DNA from: Anaerolineales bacterium
GTDB taxonomy: Bacteria; Chloroflexota; Anaerolineae; Anaerolineales; Villigracilaceae
NCBI GenBank assembly: GCA_030680795.1
Contig: JAUXUL010000018.1
Span: 1-47,136 of the forward strand
Direction of reading: 5' to 3'
Length of the DNA: 47,136 nucleotides
Shown here: positions 16,982 through 24,857 of the stretch, piece by piece
How positions within the stretch are numbered: the first letter of the stretch is position 1
Layout of the letters: the number at the start of each line of letters is the position of its first letter
Program-made: the position numbers and the translations under genes
The notes under the pieces: generated by a model
The model's database searches: none
Told to the model about the DNA's origin: nothing
The model's input: only the letters and a program-made list of their open reading frames with translations

Positions 16982-17098
16982 ATTCAATGGATGGAAATCG
17001 GCCTGGAACTATCTCCGTTGATAGAGTCCAAGGCAGATGCGCTTGTGGAGAATATGGTGGAGCAACTTAAGGCTTGGGGACACAACATCATTCCTTAA
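16982..17098 (+). pseudogene. Possible C-terminal remnant of a second hydrogenase maturation protease
   Basis: A frame open from the stop at 16979-16981 to TAA 17096-17098 encodes IQWMEIGLELSPLIESKADA and then LVENMVEQLKAWGHNIIP. The pattern 'xIGLELSPxVExxxxxLVExVxxxLxxWG' resembles the C-terminal helix of HyaD/HybD-type proteases. There is no plausible start or catalytic half. It could be the remnant of a duplicated or replaced protease gene, or the displaced true end of the gene at 16433. Confidence 0.35.
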
Positions 17099-17123
17099 GT
17101 TGGACTGAAAACTATTCCAAATC

Positions 17124-17170
17124 TGAGGAAAGTTATCCGCAAATACGGTTACTTTCCTCACTTCTTTTTC
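17124..17170 (+). terminator. Rho-independent terminator between the mvh and hyp blocks
   Basis: TGAGGAAAGT at 17124-17133 pairs perfectly with ACTTTCCTCA at 17151-17160, with a further CCG/CGG pair in the loop. CTTCTTTTTC follows. It ends the Hdr-Mvh transcription unit and separates it from hypA. Confidence 0.7.
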
Positions 17171-17203
17171 AAGTCAAAAGCAGTTTAATTATAGTCAGGT
17201 GAC

Positions 17204-17545
17204 ATGCACGAACTTTCTGTAACTCAAAGCATTCTGGATATATCCCTCCGCCATGCGAAAGAGGCGGGGGCAAAACAGATCACGGCTATTAACCTGGTGA
17301 TCGGAGAATTTGCATCCATCGTGGATGACTCGGTTCAGTTTTACTGGGATCTTCTTGCTGACGGTACTATCGCACAAGGCGCGCAGCTGCATTTTGAACG
17401 TATACGTGGCGAGATGACCTGTACCAATTGCAAGCACTCTTTTCATCCCAAGGAGACTGACTTCACGTGCCCAAACTGCGAGAGTCAATTCGTGCAGATC
17501 ACCAAGGGCGATGAGTTTCGAGTGGATAGTATTGATGTTGAATGA
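17204..17545 (+). CDS. hypA: Hydrogenase nickel-insertion protein HypA
   Basis: 113 residues, the full HypA length. The N-terminal MHELSVTQSI carries the nickel ligand His2. A zinc site is made by C73-C76 (CTNC) and C89-C92 (CPNC). It works with HypB to load nickel into the hydrogenase large subunit. It opens the hyp block behind the terminator at 17124; TATAGT at 17190-17195 is a possible weak -10 box. Confidence 0.95.
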   Translation: MHELSVTQSILDISLRHAKEAGAKQITAINLVIGEFASIVDDSVQFYWDLLADGTIAQGAQLHFERIRGEMTCTNCKHSFHPKETDFTCPNCESQFVQITKGDEFRVDSIDVE

Positions 17546-17628
17546 TAAACCGTAGACACGGAAACAGGTAAACAAGTAGAAACGCGCTGCGTAAAAATTT
17601 TTCATCCTTCATCTTTTCGGAGTTCCCT

Positions 17629-18291
17629 ATGACCACACGAGTTCCTATTGTTGAAAAAATCCTCTCCGCCAATGATCATATGGCTGAAGAGAACCGCGCT
17701 CGGATTGAGTCTGCGGGTGTGTTCTCGATCAACTTAATGGCATCGCCAGGCGCAGGTAAAACATCACTTATCGAGCAGACCCTGTCGCGCTTGAAAGACA
17801 TATTGCGTGTGGCTGTGATAGATGGCGACATCGCCACCTCGATTGATTCCGACCGCGCCGCTGCGGCTGGCGCGCAGACTGCCATCCAGATCAACACGGG
17901 CGGCGACTGTCACCTAGACGCGATCATGTTACGCAGCGCGCTCGATCAACTCGACCTCACTAAAATTGATTTGCTCATTGTTGAAAATGTTGGCAACCTG
18001 GTCTGCCCCGCCAGCTTCAATCTCGGGACACAACGATCAATCCTCGTTGCGTCCATCCCCGAAGGCGACGATAAACCCTATAAATATCCTGGCATGTATC
18101 GCGGCGTGCAAGTGTTGATCGTCAACAAGATGGATCTGCTGCCTTATGTGCCGTTCAATATGGATTACTTCCGAAAAGGCTTGGAAGTGTTGAATCCCGG
18201 TGTGGTTACATTCCCACTCTCGTGTAAAACAGGCGAAGGCATAGACGCCTGGACAGATTGGCTTGTCGGCCAGGTAAAGGTGGCGACATAA
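17629..18291 (+). CDS. hypB: Hydrogenase nickel-incorporation GTPase HypB
   Basis: 220 residues. The P-loop 'ASPGAGKTSL' lies at about 38-47, the metal-site 'GGDCHLDA' near 88 and 'VNKMDLLPYV' is the guanine-specificity motif (NKxD). No N-terminal histidine-rich stretch, so it is the short form. It delivers nickel together with HypA. ATG 17629 follows CGGAG. The 83-base gap after hypA carries a CATCCTTCATCTTTT repeat piece. The stop codon abuts the hypF start. Confidence 0.95.
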   Translation: MTTRVPIVEKILSANDHMAEENRARIESAGVFSINLMASPGAGKTSLIEQTLSRLKDILRVAVIDGDIATSIDSDRAAAAGAQTAIQINTGGDCHLDAIMLRSALDQLDLTKIDLLIVENVGNLVCPASFNLGTQRSILVASIPEGDDKPYKYPGMYRGVQVLIVNKMDLLPYVPFNMDYFRKGLEVLNPGVVTFPLSCKTGEGIDAWTDWLVGQVKVAT

Positions 18292-20793
18292 ATGTCGCTC
18301 ACAGGCAATAAAATGATCACAGCAAAACACATCCATGTGACAGGCGTAGTACAAGGCGTGGGCTTCCGTCCATTTGTGTATGGACTGGCGGCCCGTCTTG
18401 ACCTGCGCGGCTGGGTGCGCAATTCTTCAGCGGGGGTGGATATCGAAGTGCAGGGTCAAAAGTCAAAGGTCGAAAATTTTGTCCACAGTCTTGCAACCGA
18501 AGCGCCCCCATTGGCAAGAATTGACTCCATCAAAGCGCAAGATAAATCACTTGACATCGAATACTCGACCTTCGACATTCAACCTTCAACTTTTATCGAA
18601 GGCGCATTCCAGCCCATCTCGCCCGATACCGCTTTATGCGCGGATTGTGAGCGCGAGATGTTCGATCCAAAAGATCGGCGTTATTTGTATCCATTCATCA
18701 ATTGCACGAATTGCGGACCGCGTTTTACAATCATCAAGGACCTGCCGTATGACCGACCGATAACCACAATGGCGGATTTCCCGATGTGCGGCGCCTGCCG
18801 CGCAGAATATGAAAATCCGCTGGATCGCCGCTTCCACGCCCAGCCGATAGCGTGTCCTGGTTGCGGGCCCTTTGTTCAACTGAGAAATTCTTCCAGTGGT
18901 TCATCCTTAATTTCAAATATTGATTTGCGTTTGTCCGCTGTCTTAAAAGCGCGGCAACTTTTGTCCGCAGGAAAGATCATCGCCGTGAAAGGCTTGGGCG
19001 GATTTCATTTGGCATGTGACGCAACAGATGAAAAATCAATCGAGGAGTTGCGCCAAAGAAAAGGCAGGGCGGGCAAACCTTTCGCGTTGATGTTTGCAAA
19101 CATTGGTGCAATTCAAAGATATTGTGATGTCAATGAAGAGGAACTCGCATTGCTCACGGGGCATGAAAAACCGATCGTTTTATTGAACATAAAAATAAAA
19201 AGCAAAATCTCCGAATCGGTTGCGCCGCACATGGATACGCTCGGCGTGATGCTGCCTTACACACCCTTGCATCATCTTCTTTTGAATCAAACAGATCCTG
19301 CGCTTGCCGCGCAACCCGCGCCATTCGTGTTGGTAATGACCAGCGGCAATTTCAGCGAAGAGCCGATTGCGATCAACAACGAAGACGCGCTCGAACGACT
19401 CGCTCCGCTTGCAGATGCGTTCCTTTTGCATAACCGTGATATCCATATTCGTTGTGATGATTCGGTTGTCAGGGTAAATAGTCGAAAGCGTCGCCCTGAG
19501 CCTGTCGAAGGATCAATTGTCGAAAGGCAGATAACCATCGACCCTTTGACAATTTATCTAAGACGTTCACGCGCCTACGCTCCCTATCCTGTTTCTTTAC
19601 CCTTCGATTCCAAATCAACGCTTGCAGTCGGCGGCGAGTTGAAAAATACTTTTTGTCTCACGCGCGACCGTTACGCATTCCTGAGTCAGCACATTGGCGA
19701 CATGGAAAATGCCGAAGTGTACGAATCGTTTGAGCAAAATGTGGAATATCTTTCGCGCCTCTTTCGCATTCAACCCGAGATCATTGCATATGACATGCAC
19801 CCTAATTATTTCACCACCGCCTACGCACAACGTTCCACGCTCCACGCTCAACGCCTCGCCGTTCAACATCATCACGCGCACATCGCCTCCTGCATGGCAG
19901 ACAACAAACTGGATAACCGTAAAGTGATTGGTTTGTCATTTGACGGAACTGGATATGGAACGGATGGCGCGATCTGGGGCGGAGAGGTGTTACTCGCTTC
20001 CTACGCAGACTTTGAGCGGGTTGCCCACCTTGAGTATCTGCCTCTCCCAGGCGGTGACTCTGCCATCCGCAACCCCTGGCGCGTTGCTGTGGGTTACGCC
20101 GAGTCGCTTGGCTTGGACATCACAGACCTGCCTTTTCTTGAATCAATTGAATCGCAAGCCGTCGATATTGTCCGCCAGCAGGTGCAAAAAAACTTGAACG
20201 CGCCGTTGACTTCGAGCATGGGCCGCTTGTTCGACGCAGCAGCCAGCCTCATCAACATTCGCAATGATGTCACCTACGAAGCGCAAGCCGCCATTGAGAT
20301 GGAAGTTCTTTCCAAGCCGTATATTGAATCAGCAAAACCATATCCTTATGTTATTGAAGTATGTCACTCTGAGGGAGCGGGGCGACCGAAGAGTCTCTCG
20401 CAAACAAAAACAGAGACCGTTCGCGGAGTTTATCCTGAGCAAAGTCGAAGAGCTCAGGGTGACATAATTTGTTTGAAAGAATTACTGACTTCAATCATTC
20501 AAGATGTCCGCGCAAAAGAATCTGCTGGTATGATCGGAGCCCGCTTCCATAATACAATTGCAAAAATTGCTGTTGATAGCAGCAAACACGCGCGAAAAAT
20601 AACAGGCATAAACGAAGTTGCCCTTTCTGGCGGCGTGTGGCAAAACCAAATTTTGTTAGACCTTGTCGGTGATGGCTTGGAGCAGGAAGGTTTTGTTGTG
20701 TATTTCCATAAACAAGTCCCAACCAATGATGGCGGGCTGGCATTGGGCCAGGCTGTGATTGCGAACCATGTCGTTGCGAGGAGCGAACGATAG
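18292..20793 (+). CDS. hypF: Carbamoyltransferase HypF (cyanide ligand synthesis), with in-frame repeat insertions
   Basis: 833 residues, some 60-80 longer than most HypF. Domains: acylphosphatase ('VTGVVQGVGFRPF', about 14-100); double zinc finger ('CADCEREMF', 'CTNCGPRF', 'CGACRAEY', 'CPGCGP', about 113-200); YrdC/Sua5 (about 215-400); Kae1-like ('HHHAHIASCMADN', 'SFDGTGYGTDGAIWGGE', to the end). It makes carbamoyl-adenylate for HypE. The extra length maps to repeat DNA at about 18452-18600, 19487-19530 (peptide PEPVEG) and 20362-20464, and the stop lies inside a family A palindrome. ATG 18292 directly follows the hypB stop; ATG 18313 is an alternative start. Confidence 0.93.
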   Translation: MSLTGNKMITAKHIHVTGVVQGVGFRPFVYGLAARLDLRGWVRNSSAGVDIEVQGQKSKVENFVHSLATEAPPLARIDSIKAQDKSLDIEYSTFDIQPSTFIEGAFQPISPDTALCADCEREMFDPKDRRYLYPFINCTNCGPRFTIIKDLPYDRPITTMADFPMCGACRAEYENPLDRRFHAQPIACPGCGPFVQLRNSSSGSSLISNIDLRLSAVLKARQLLSAGKIIAVKGLGGFHLACDATDEKSIEELRQRKGRAGKPFALMFANIGAIQRYCDVNEEELALLTGHEKPIVLLNIKIKSKISESVAPHMDTLGVMLPYTPLHHLLLNQTDPALAAQPAPFVLVMTSGNFSEEPIAINNEDALERLAPLADAFLLHNRDIHIRCDDSVVRVNSRKRRPEPVEGSIVERQITIDPLTIYLRRSRAYAPYPVSLPFDSKSTLAVGGELKNTFCLTRDRYAFLSQHIGDMENAEVYESFEQNVEYLSRLFRIQPEIIAYDMHPNYFTTAYAQRSTLHAQRLAVQHHHAHIASCMADNKLDNRKVIGLSFDGTGYGTDGAIWGGEVLLASYADFERVAHLEYLPLPGGDSAIRNPWRVAVGYAESLGLDITDLPFLESIESQAVDIVRQQVQKNLNAPLTSSMGRLFDAAASLINIRNDVTYEAQAAIEMEVLSKPYIESAKPYPYVIEVCHSEGAGRPKSLSQTKTETVRGVYPEQSRRAQGDIICLKELLTSIIQDVRAKESAGMIGARFHNTIAKIAVDSSKHARKITGINEVALSGGVWQNQILLDLVGDGLEQEGFVVYFHKQVPTNDGGLALGQAVIANHVVARSER
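19487..19530. repeat. In-frame 'PEPVEG' repeat in hypF
   Basis: The core CCTGAGCCTGTCGAAGG is translated as RRPEPVEG within 'SVVRVNSRKRRPEPVEG', at about residues 399-413. In HypF this loop normally runs straight from 'DDSVVRV' to 'LRRSRGYAP', so some 20-25 residues are extra. The same core lies at about 16402. Confidence 0.75.
20362..20464. repeat. Palindromic repeat, family B (TGTCAYYCTGAG), in frame in hypF
   Basis: TGTCACTCTGAG at 20362-20373 and CTCAGGGTGACA at 20453-20464 are near-perfect inverted ends (one mismatch). Inside are 'GAAGAGTCTCTC' and 'CCTGAGCAAAGTCGAAG'. It adds about 35 residues (HSEGAGRPKSLSQ... PEQSRRAQGD) to HypF without a frameshift. Two related copies lie at 46503 and 46597. 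Confidence 0.85.
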
Positions 20794-20865
20794 TGAGCGA
20801 CGGAGCAATCTCCTGTTGCGAGAGGATTGCTCTGGGCGAAGAACAAGAGCGCCCTCGCAGCGACA
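20769..20865. repeat. Palindromic repeat, family A, copy 2 (contains the hypF stop)
   Basis: TGTCGTTGCGAGG at 20769-20781 is matched by CCTCGCAGCGACA at 20853-20865, with inner GAGCAATCTCCT and AGGATTGCTC arms. The last codons of hypF (HVVARSER, stop 20791-20793) are inside its left arm. Confidence 0.88.
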
Positions 20866-20883
20866 TAAAGAAAGGTTGTTTAT

Positions 20884-21126
20884 ATGTGCCTAGCCATTCC
20901 AGGAAAATTAACCGAGATCTACCAAAAAGAAACTCTCCGCATGGCAAAAATTGACTTTGGCGGGATCGTCAAGGAAATTTGTCTTGAATACACTCCTGAA
21001 GCCAAAATCGGGGATTACGCGCTTATCCATGTCGGTTTTGCCATCAGTTTAATGGACGAAGAGGAAGCGCAGGAAACCTTGAAGTTGATTAAGGAAATTT
21101 CCGAGTTTGAAGATGAAATATCGTGA
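20884..21126 (+). CDS. hypC: Hydrogenase assembly chaperone HypC
   Basis: 80 residues starting MCLAIPGKL; Cys2 is the essential residue that binds the Fe(CN)2CO unit and the large subunit. It pairs with HypD to assemble the iron centre. It is separated from hypF by a family A palindrome and from hypD by another inverted repeat. The ribosome site is weak (AAAGG at 20872-20876). Confidence 0.95.
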   Translation: MCLAIPGKLTEIYQKETLRMAKIDFGGIVKEICLEYTPEAKIGDYALIHVGFAISLMDEEEAQETLKLIKEISEFEDEIS

Positions 21127-21128
21127 TT

Positions 21129-21216
21129 GTGCGTCGCACCTGCCCCTGAGACAAATCTCATTAAGTAGAAGAATCTTTACGATTGGATTCATCCCATTAA
21201 GTAAGGTGCGACGCAC
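21129..21216. repeat. GTGCGTCGCACCT inverted repeat between hypC and hypD
   Basis: GTGCGTCGCACCT at 21129-21141 pairs perfectly with AGGTGCGACGCAC at 21204-21216. The 62-base interior holds CATTAAGTA twice. It has no reading frame and is unlike the A and B families. Confidence 0.85.
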
Positions 21217-21234
21217 TCCAGGCTAATCCTATAT

Positions 21235-22332
21235 ATGAAATATCTTGACGAATACCGCAACCCTGAAAAAGTAAAGTCCTTGCTGCGCGAGATCGAATCC
21301 GTCACGACCCAAAACTGGGTCATCATGGAAGTCTGCGGCGGGCAGACTCACGCCTTCCTGCATCACGGACTCGACGCCATGCTCCCATCGCAAATCGAAC
21401 TCGTGCATGGACCAGGCTGTCCTGTTTGTGTCACGCCGCTGGAGCAGATTGACCGCGCTATAGCAATCGCTTCCCAGCCCGATGTCATCTTCACATCCTA
21501 TGGTGACATGCTGCGCGTGCCAGGCTCATCGAAAAATCTGTTCGCTGTGCGCGCGGGAGGCAGGGATGTGCGCGTGGTCTATTCGCCGTTGGAAGCTGTT
21601 CAAATCGCGGAGGCAAATCCTGATAAGCAAGTTGTCTTTTTTGCGATTGGGTTTGAAACGACTGCGCCAGCCAATGCAATGGCAATATTACAGGCAAAGA
21701 ATAAAAACATCAAAAACTTTTCCGTACTTGTCTCGCATGTCCGTGTGCCGCCTGCAATGGAAGCGATTCTCAGTTCAAAGTCAAACCGTGTGCAGGCATT
21801 TCTCGCGGCCGGGCACGTCTGCGCGGTGATGGGATTCCACGAGTATCCGCCCATCGCGGAGAAATATCATGCGCCAATCGTCGTCACGGGCTTTGAGCCG
21901 ATTGACCTGTTGAATGGTTTAAATTCTGCGGTCAAGCAATTGGAATCGGGGAATGCTGTGGCGGAGAATCAGTATCAGCGGGCTGTCAAGTTTGGGGGAA
22001 ACGAATCAGCCCAAAGGACGATCCGAAGCGTCTTTGAATCCGTGGATAGAAAATGGCGCGGCATTGGAGTCATTCCGCAAAGTGGCTGGGGCTTGAGTCC
22101 GGAATTCCAAATGTTCGATGCAGAAAAAAGATTCGATGTCCAAAATATTTTTGCGCAAGAGTCGCTGCTGTGCATCGCGGGTGAAATTTTGCAAGGCTTG
22201 AAGAAACCACCGCAATGTTCCGCATTTGGAAAGAAATGTACGCCACAATTTCCGCTCGGCGCACCGATGGTTTCAGCCGAAGGCGCGTGCGCGGCGTATT
22301 ACAAATATCATCGGGATGTGGTTTATGAATAA
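21235..22332 (+). CDS. hypD: Hydrogenase Fe(CN)2CO assembly protein HypD
   Basis: 365 residues. '[16 protein letters not shown]' (about 33-48) and '[11 protein letters not shown]' (about 58-68) carry the redox-active cysteines. '[10 protein letters not shown]', 'GFETTAP' and a C-terminal cysteine set ('[11 protein letters not shown]', '[29 protein letters not shown]') bind the [4Fe-4S] cluster. It builds the iron cofactor with HypC. No strong ribosome site is seen before ATG 21235. Confidence 0.95.
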   Translation: MKYLDEYRNPEKVKSLLREIESVTTQNWVIMEVCGGQTHAFLHHGLDAMLPSQIELVHGPGCPVCVTPLEQIDRAIAIASQPDVIFTSYGDMLRVPGSSKNLFAVRAGGRDVRVVYSPLEAVQIAEANPDKQVVFFAIGFETTAPANAMAILQAKNKNIKNFSVLVSHVRVPPAMEAILSSKSNRVQAFLAAGHVCAVMGFHEYPPIAEKYHAPIVVTGFEPIDLLNGLNSAVKQLESGNAVAENQYQRAVKFGGNESAQRTIRSVFESVDRKWRGIGVIPQSGWGLSPEFQMFDAEKRFDVQNIFAQESLLCIAGEILQGLKKPPQCSAFGKKCTPQFPLGAPMVSAEGACAAYYKYHRDVVYE

Positions 22333-22342
22333 CTTCGCACCG

Positions 22343-22392
22343 TCCCGAAGGTTTTCAAGAAAATTGCTATTGATGTACTCAAACCTTCGGGA
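22343..22392. repeat. TCCCGAAGGTTT inverted repeat between hypD and hypE
   Basis: TCCCGAAGGTTT at 22343-22354 pairs perfectly with AAACCTTCGGGA at 22381-22392 over a 26-base loop. It fills most of the 80-base gap. The hypE ribosome site AAGGTGAG follows. Confidence 0.8.
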
Positions 22393-22412
22393 TGTTCTGC
22401 ATAAGGTGAGTT

Positions 22413-23465
22413 ATGGATGACTTGAATTTTGAAGGATACACCTGCCCGCTGCCAATCCGCCCAACCGAGACGGTGATACTCGGTCACGGTTCAGGCGGGA
22501 CCTTGAGCCGCGACCTGCTCAACAGGCTGTTTCTCCCCGCATTAGGAAAAGCCGCCCCGCGCGCATTGGACGATTCTGCTGTGGTGGTGATGGATGGTCA
22601 ACGATATGCGCTCACAACCGACTCGCATGTTGTCTCGCCATTGTTTTTTCCAGGCGGTGATATAGGACGATTGGCAATCTGTGGAACGGTTAACGACCTT
22701 GCGATGTCCGGCGCAACTCCAGTTGCATTGACCTGCGGTTTTGTTTTGGAGGAAGGTTTGTCGTTTAATATTTTGCAGCAAGTTGTAAAGTCCATGCAGG
22801 ATGCGGCGAAGGAAGCGGGAGTTTATATCGCGGCAGGCGATACGAAGGTCGTGCAAAAAGGCGGTGCGGATAAATTATTCATCAATACATCAGGAATTGG
22901 AAAGATACCCGATGGAATAAATATCTCTGGATCGAATGCAAAAGAAGGCGATGTAATTATTATTTCGGGAACGATAGGAGATCATGGCATTGCAGTTTTG
23001 TCTGCGCGTGAAGATCTGGGATTTGAAACGGCTCTTGAAAGCGACGTCGCCCCTTTGAATCATCTTGTGCAGGCGATGATGAATGCGGGTGAAATCCATG
23101 TTCTGCGCGACCCCACACGTGGCGGACTGGCAACTTCATTGGTTGAAATTGCAGAACAATCCCATGTGACAATTGAAATTGACGAACAGGCATTACCAGT
23201 CAGACCAGCTGTGAAAGCCGCGTGTGAGATGCTGGGATTTGATCCATTGTATGTTGCCAACGAAGGGAAGTTGGTTGCGTTCGTGAAAGAAAGTAATGTT
23301 GAAAAGGTTTTGGATGTGATGAAGAAAATAAATTATGGCGCGGATGCCACCATAATCGGAAGAGTTATTGGAATTGAAAAATCACGGGTTCGGATGCGAA
23401 CCGCGATCGGGGGAACAAGATTAGTGGATATGTTGCCCGGGGAAATGCTGCCGAGGATTTGTTAA
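22413..23465 (+). CDS. hypE: Carbamoyl-dehydratase HypE
   Basis: 350 residues. 'ILGHGSGGTLSRDLL' is the N-terminal PurM-like signature, 'GGDIGRLAICGTVNDLAMSGA' the ATP-binding part and 'LRDPTRGGLATSLVEIAEQS' the second domain. The C-terminus ends 'MLPRIC': the terminal Cys350 is carbamoylated by HypF and dehydrated to thiocyanate, the source of the CN ligands. It is the last gene of the plus-strand redox locus and overlaps the convergent GNAT gene by 4 bases. Confidence 0.95.
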   Translation: MDDLNFEGYTCPLPIRPTETVILGHGSGGTLSRDLLNRLFLPALGKAAPRALDDSAVVVMDGQRYALTTDSHVVSPLFFPGGDIGRLAICGTVNDLAMSGATPVALTCGFVLEEGLSFNILQQVVKSMQDAAKEAGVYIAAGDTKVVQKGGADKLFINTSGIGKIPDGINISGSNAKEGDVIIISGTIGDHGIAVLSAREDLGFETALESDVAPLNHLVQAMMNAGEIHVLRDPTRGGLATSLVEIAEQSHVTIEIDEQALPVRPAVKAACEMLGFDPLYVANEGKLVAFVKESNVEKVLDVMKKINYGADATIIGRVIGIEKSRVRMRTAIGGTRLVDMLPGEMLPRIC

Positions 23466-23764
23466 TTTCCTTGATATTTGGTCAATTCAGCATATTGTGG
23501 ATGCCTGCGGATGTATGCCGCGGCATAGGAACACATGGGGATCACTCGCAGCGATCTGGCTTTGGCATATTCAAGCCCAGCCAGGGTTAATTTCCCTGCC
23601 ACGCCCTGCCCCCTCAATTCGGGCTGGACTCCCACATGCGTGATGACAAAAGTACCTTCATCTTGAAGGTAGTCCAATTTTGAAAGCAGTCCGTTGATCC
23701 TTACTTCAAAACGTCTTTCCGATACGTTATTGGTTATTTCAAGACCTTCAAGATTGATATCCAT
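23462..23764 (-). CDS. Small GNAT-like N-acetyltransferase (YjdJ/GCN5-related type)
   Basis: 100 residues. 'FVITHVGVQPELRGQGVAGKL' is the acetyl-CoA pyrophosphate loop (V-x-P-x-x-R-G-x-G-x-A). 'VIPMCSYAAAYIRRHPQYAEL' is the C-terminal signature of the single-domain GNAT type that is about 90-100 residues long. The substrate is unknown. It lies 14 bases downstream of the agmatinase-family gene, so it is likely its operon partner. Confidence 0.82.
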   Translation of the reverse strand: MDINLEGLEITNNVSERRFEVRINGLLSKLDYLQDEGTFVITHVGVQPELRGQGVAGKLTLAGLEYAKARSLRVIPMCSYAAAYIRRHPQYAELTKYQGN

Positions 23765-23778
23765 AATGTAATTGAACC

Positions 23779-24672
23779 TTATTTTTGTTTTTCGCGCGCA
23801 ATGACAGCAATATATTCCATGATGATCTTCAAGCCCGCGAAGACCGTGGCTTCAGATGGATCAAGTGGGGGCGCGATCTCGACGACATCCAACCCAACCA
23901 GCGGAAGTCCTTGCATGGATTTGAGCAGATATAAAACCTCACGCGAGGTTAATCCGCCAAACTCAGGAATACCTGTGCCCGGCGCTGCGGATGGGTCGAG
24001 GCAGTCAATATCAAGCGAGATATGGATCGCATCGCAATCATTGAGGATGTTGCGAACGCTGTCGGCTACATGTTTCATGCCGCGTTCTGCCACATCTGCG
24101 GCTGTGTAAACATGAACGCCGCCGTTTTCAATGATGTCAATTTCCTGGTCTTCCCAGGAACGCAAGCCGACCATGCAAATATCATGCGGTTCGATTCCAA
24201 ATTCCATGCCGCGCCGTATGACACACGCATGAGAAAGTTTTGAACCGTCAAATACATCGCACAGGTCGGGATGGGCATCCACCCAAAGCACGCCGAGTCG
24301 CAGGTTTTTATAACGTTCACGTTGTCCTTCAAGGATGGGAATGGTGACAGAATGGTCGCCGCCGAGCAGAATCGGCATGTTGGGCAGAGTCGCTACTTTT
24401 TGGCTGACCAACTCAAAGTCACGAATTGGATCCGTGATTGGGATGTCGCCCAGATCGCAGACAGTTAAATCTTTCAGACGAGTTCGATCCTCACTAAAAG
24501 GAGTCAAATGGTGCGACCAATATCGCAGGCGTTCGGGGGCAAGCGCCGCGCCTTTTCTTGCGCTGGCAAGTCCGTCAAATGGGATGCCGATCACGCTGAA
24601 ATCGGTTTGCTCGGGAGTGAGACCTGGGCGGTGCAGGTCGCCCCATAATCCGTGAGTGCCTTCGATGGTCAT
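23779..24672 (-). CDS. Arginase/agmatinase-family ureohydrolase
   Basis: 297 residues from the ATG at 24670-24672, chosen because AGGAG lies just upstream on the minus strand; an in-frame start at 24732 would add 20 residues without a site. Dinuclear manganese motifs are present: 'LLGGDHSVT', 'VDAHPDLCD' and 'SLDIDCLDPSAAPGTG'. Such enzymes hydrolyse agmatine, arginine or related guanidino compounds to urea and an amine. Agmatinase is the most frequent assignment, but the substrate is not fixed by motifs alone. Transcribed divergently from kamA. Confidence 0.85.
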   Translation of the reverse strand: MTIEGTHGLWGDLHRPGLTPEQTDFSVIGIPFDGLASARKGAALAPERLRYWSHHLTPFSEDRTRLKDLTVCDLGDIPITDPIRDFELVSQKVATLPNMPILLGGDHSVTIPILEGQRERYKNLRLGVLWVDAHPDLCDVFDGSKLSHACVIRRGMEFGIEPHDICMVGLRSWEDQEIDIIENGGVHVYTAADVAERGMKHVADSVRNILNDCDAIHISLDIDCLDPSAAPGTGIPEFGGLTSREVLYLLKSMQGLPLVGLDVVEIAPPLDPSEATVFAGLKIIMEYIAVIAREKQK

Positions 24673-24716
24673 GTTATCTCCTGTATGCCCCCATTGTACT
24701 CTCGAAAATAAACTCA

Positions 24717-24745
24717 TTGACCCGCTTTCCATTTGCTTTTACAAT
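24717..24745 (+). promoter_or_regulatory. Sigma70-type promoter for the aminomutase gene
   Basis: TTGACC at 24717-24722 and TACAAT at 24740-24745 are 17 bases apart, each one base from consensus. Transcription would begin near 24752 and give a leader of about 105 bases before kamA. Confidence 0.6.
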
Positions 24746-24857
24746 GTTAATATGACCCCGATGTTCGCTGGCTTTTTTCGTCCCGACCACGACCCTCCAC
24801 ACAGGCTTAGTCCGCGTGTTGTTTAACTTTAAGAATTTAACTTTCGGAGGAAAAATC

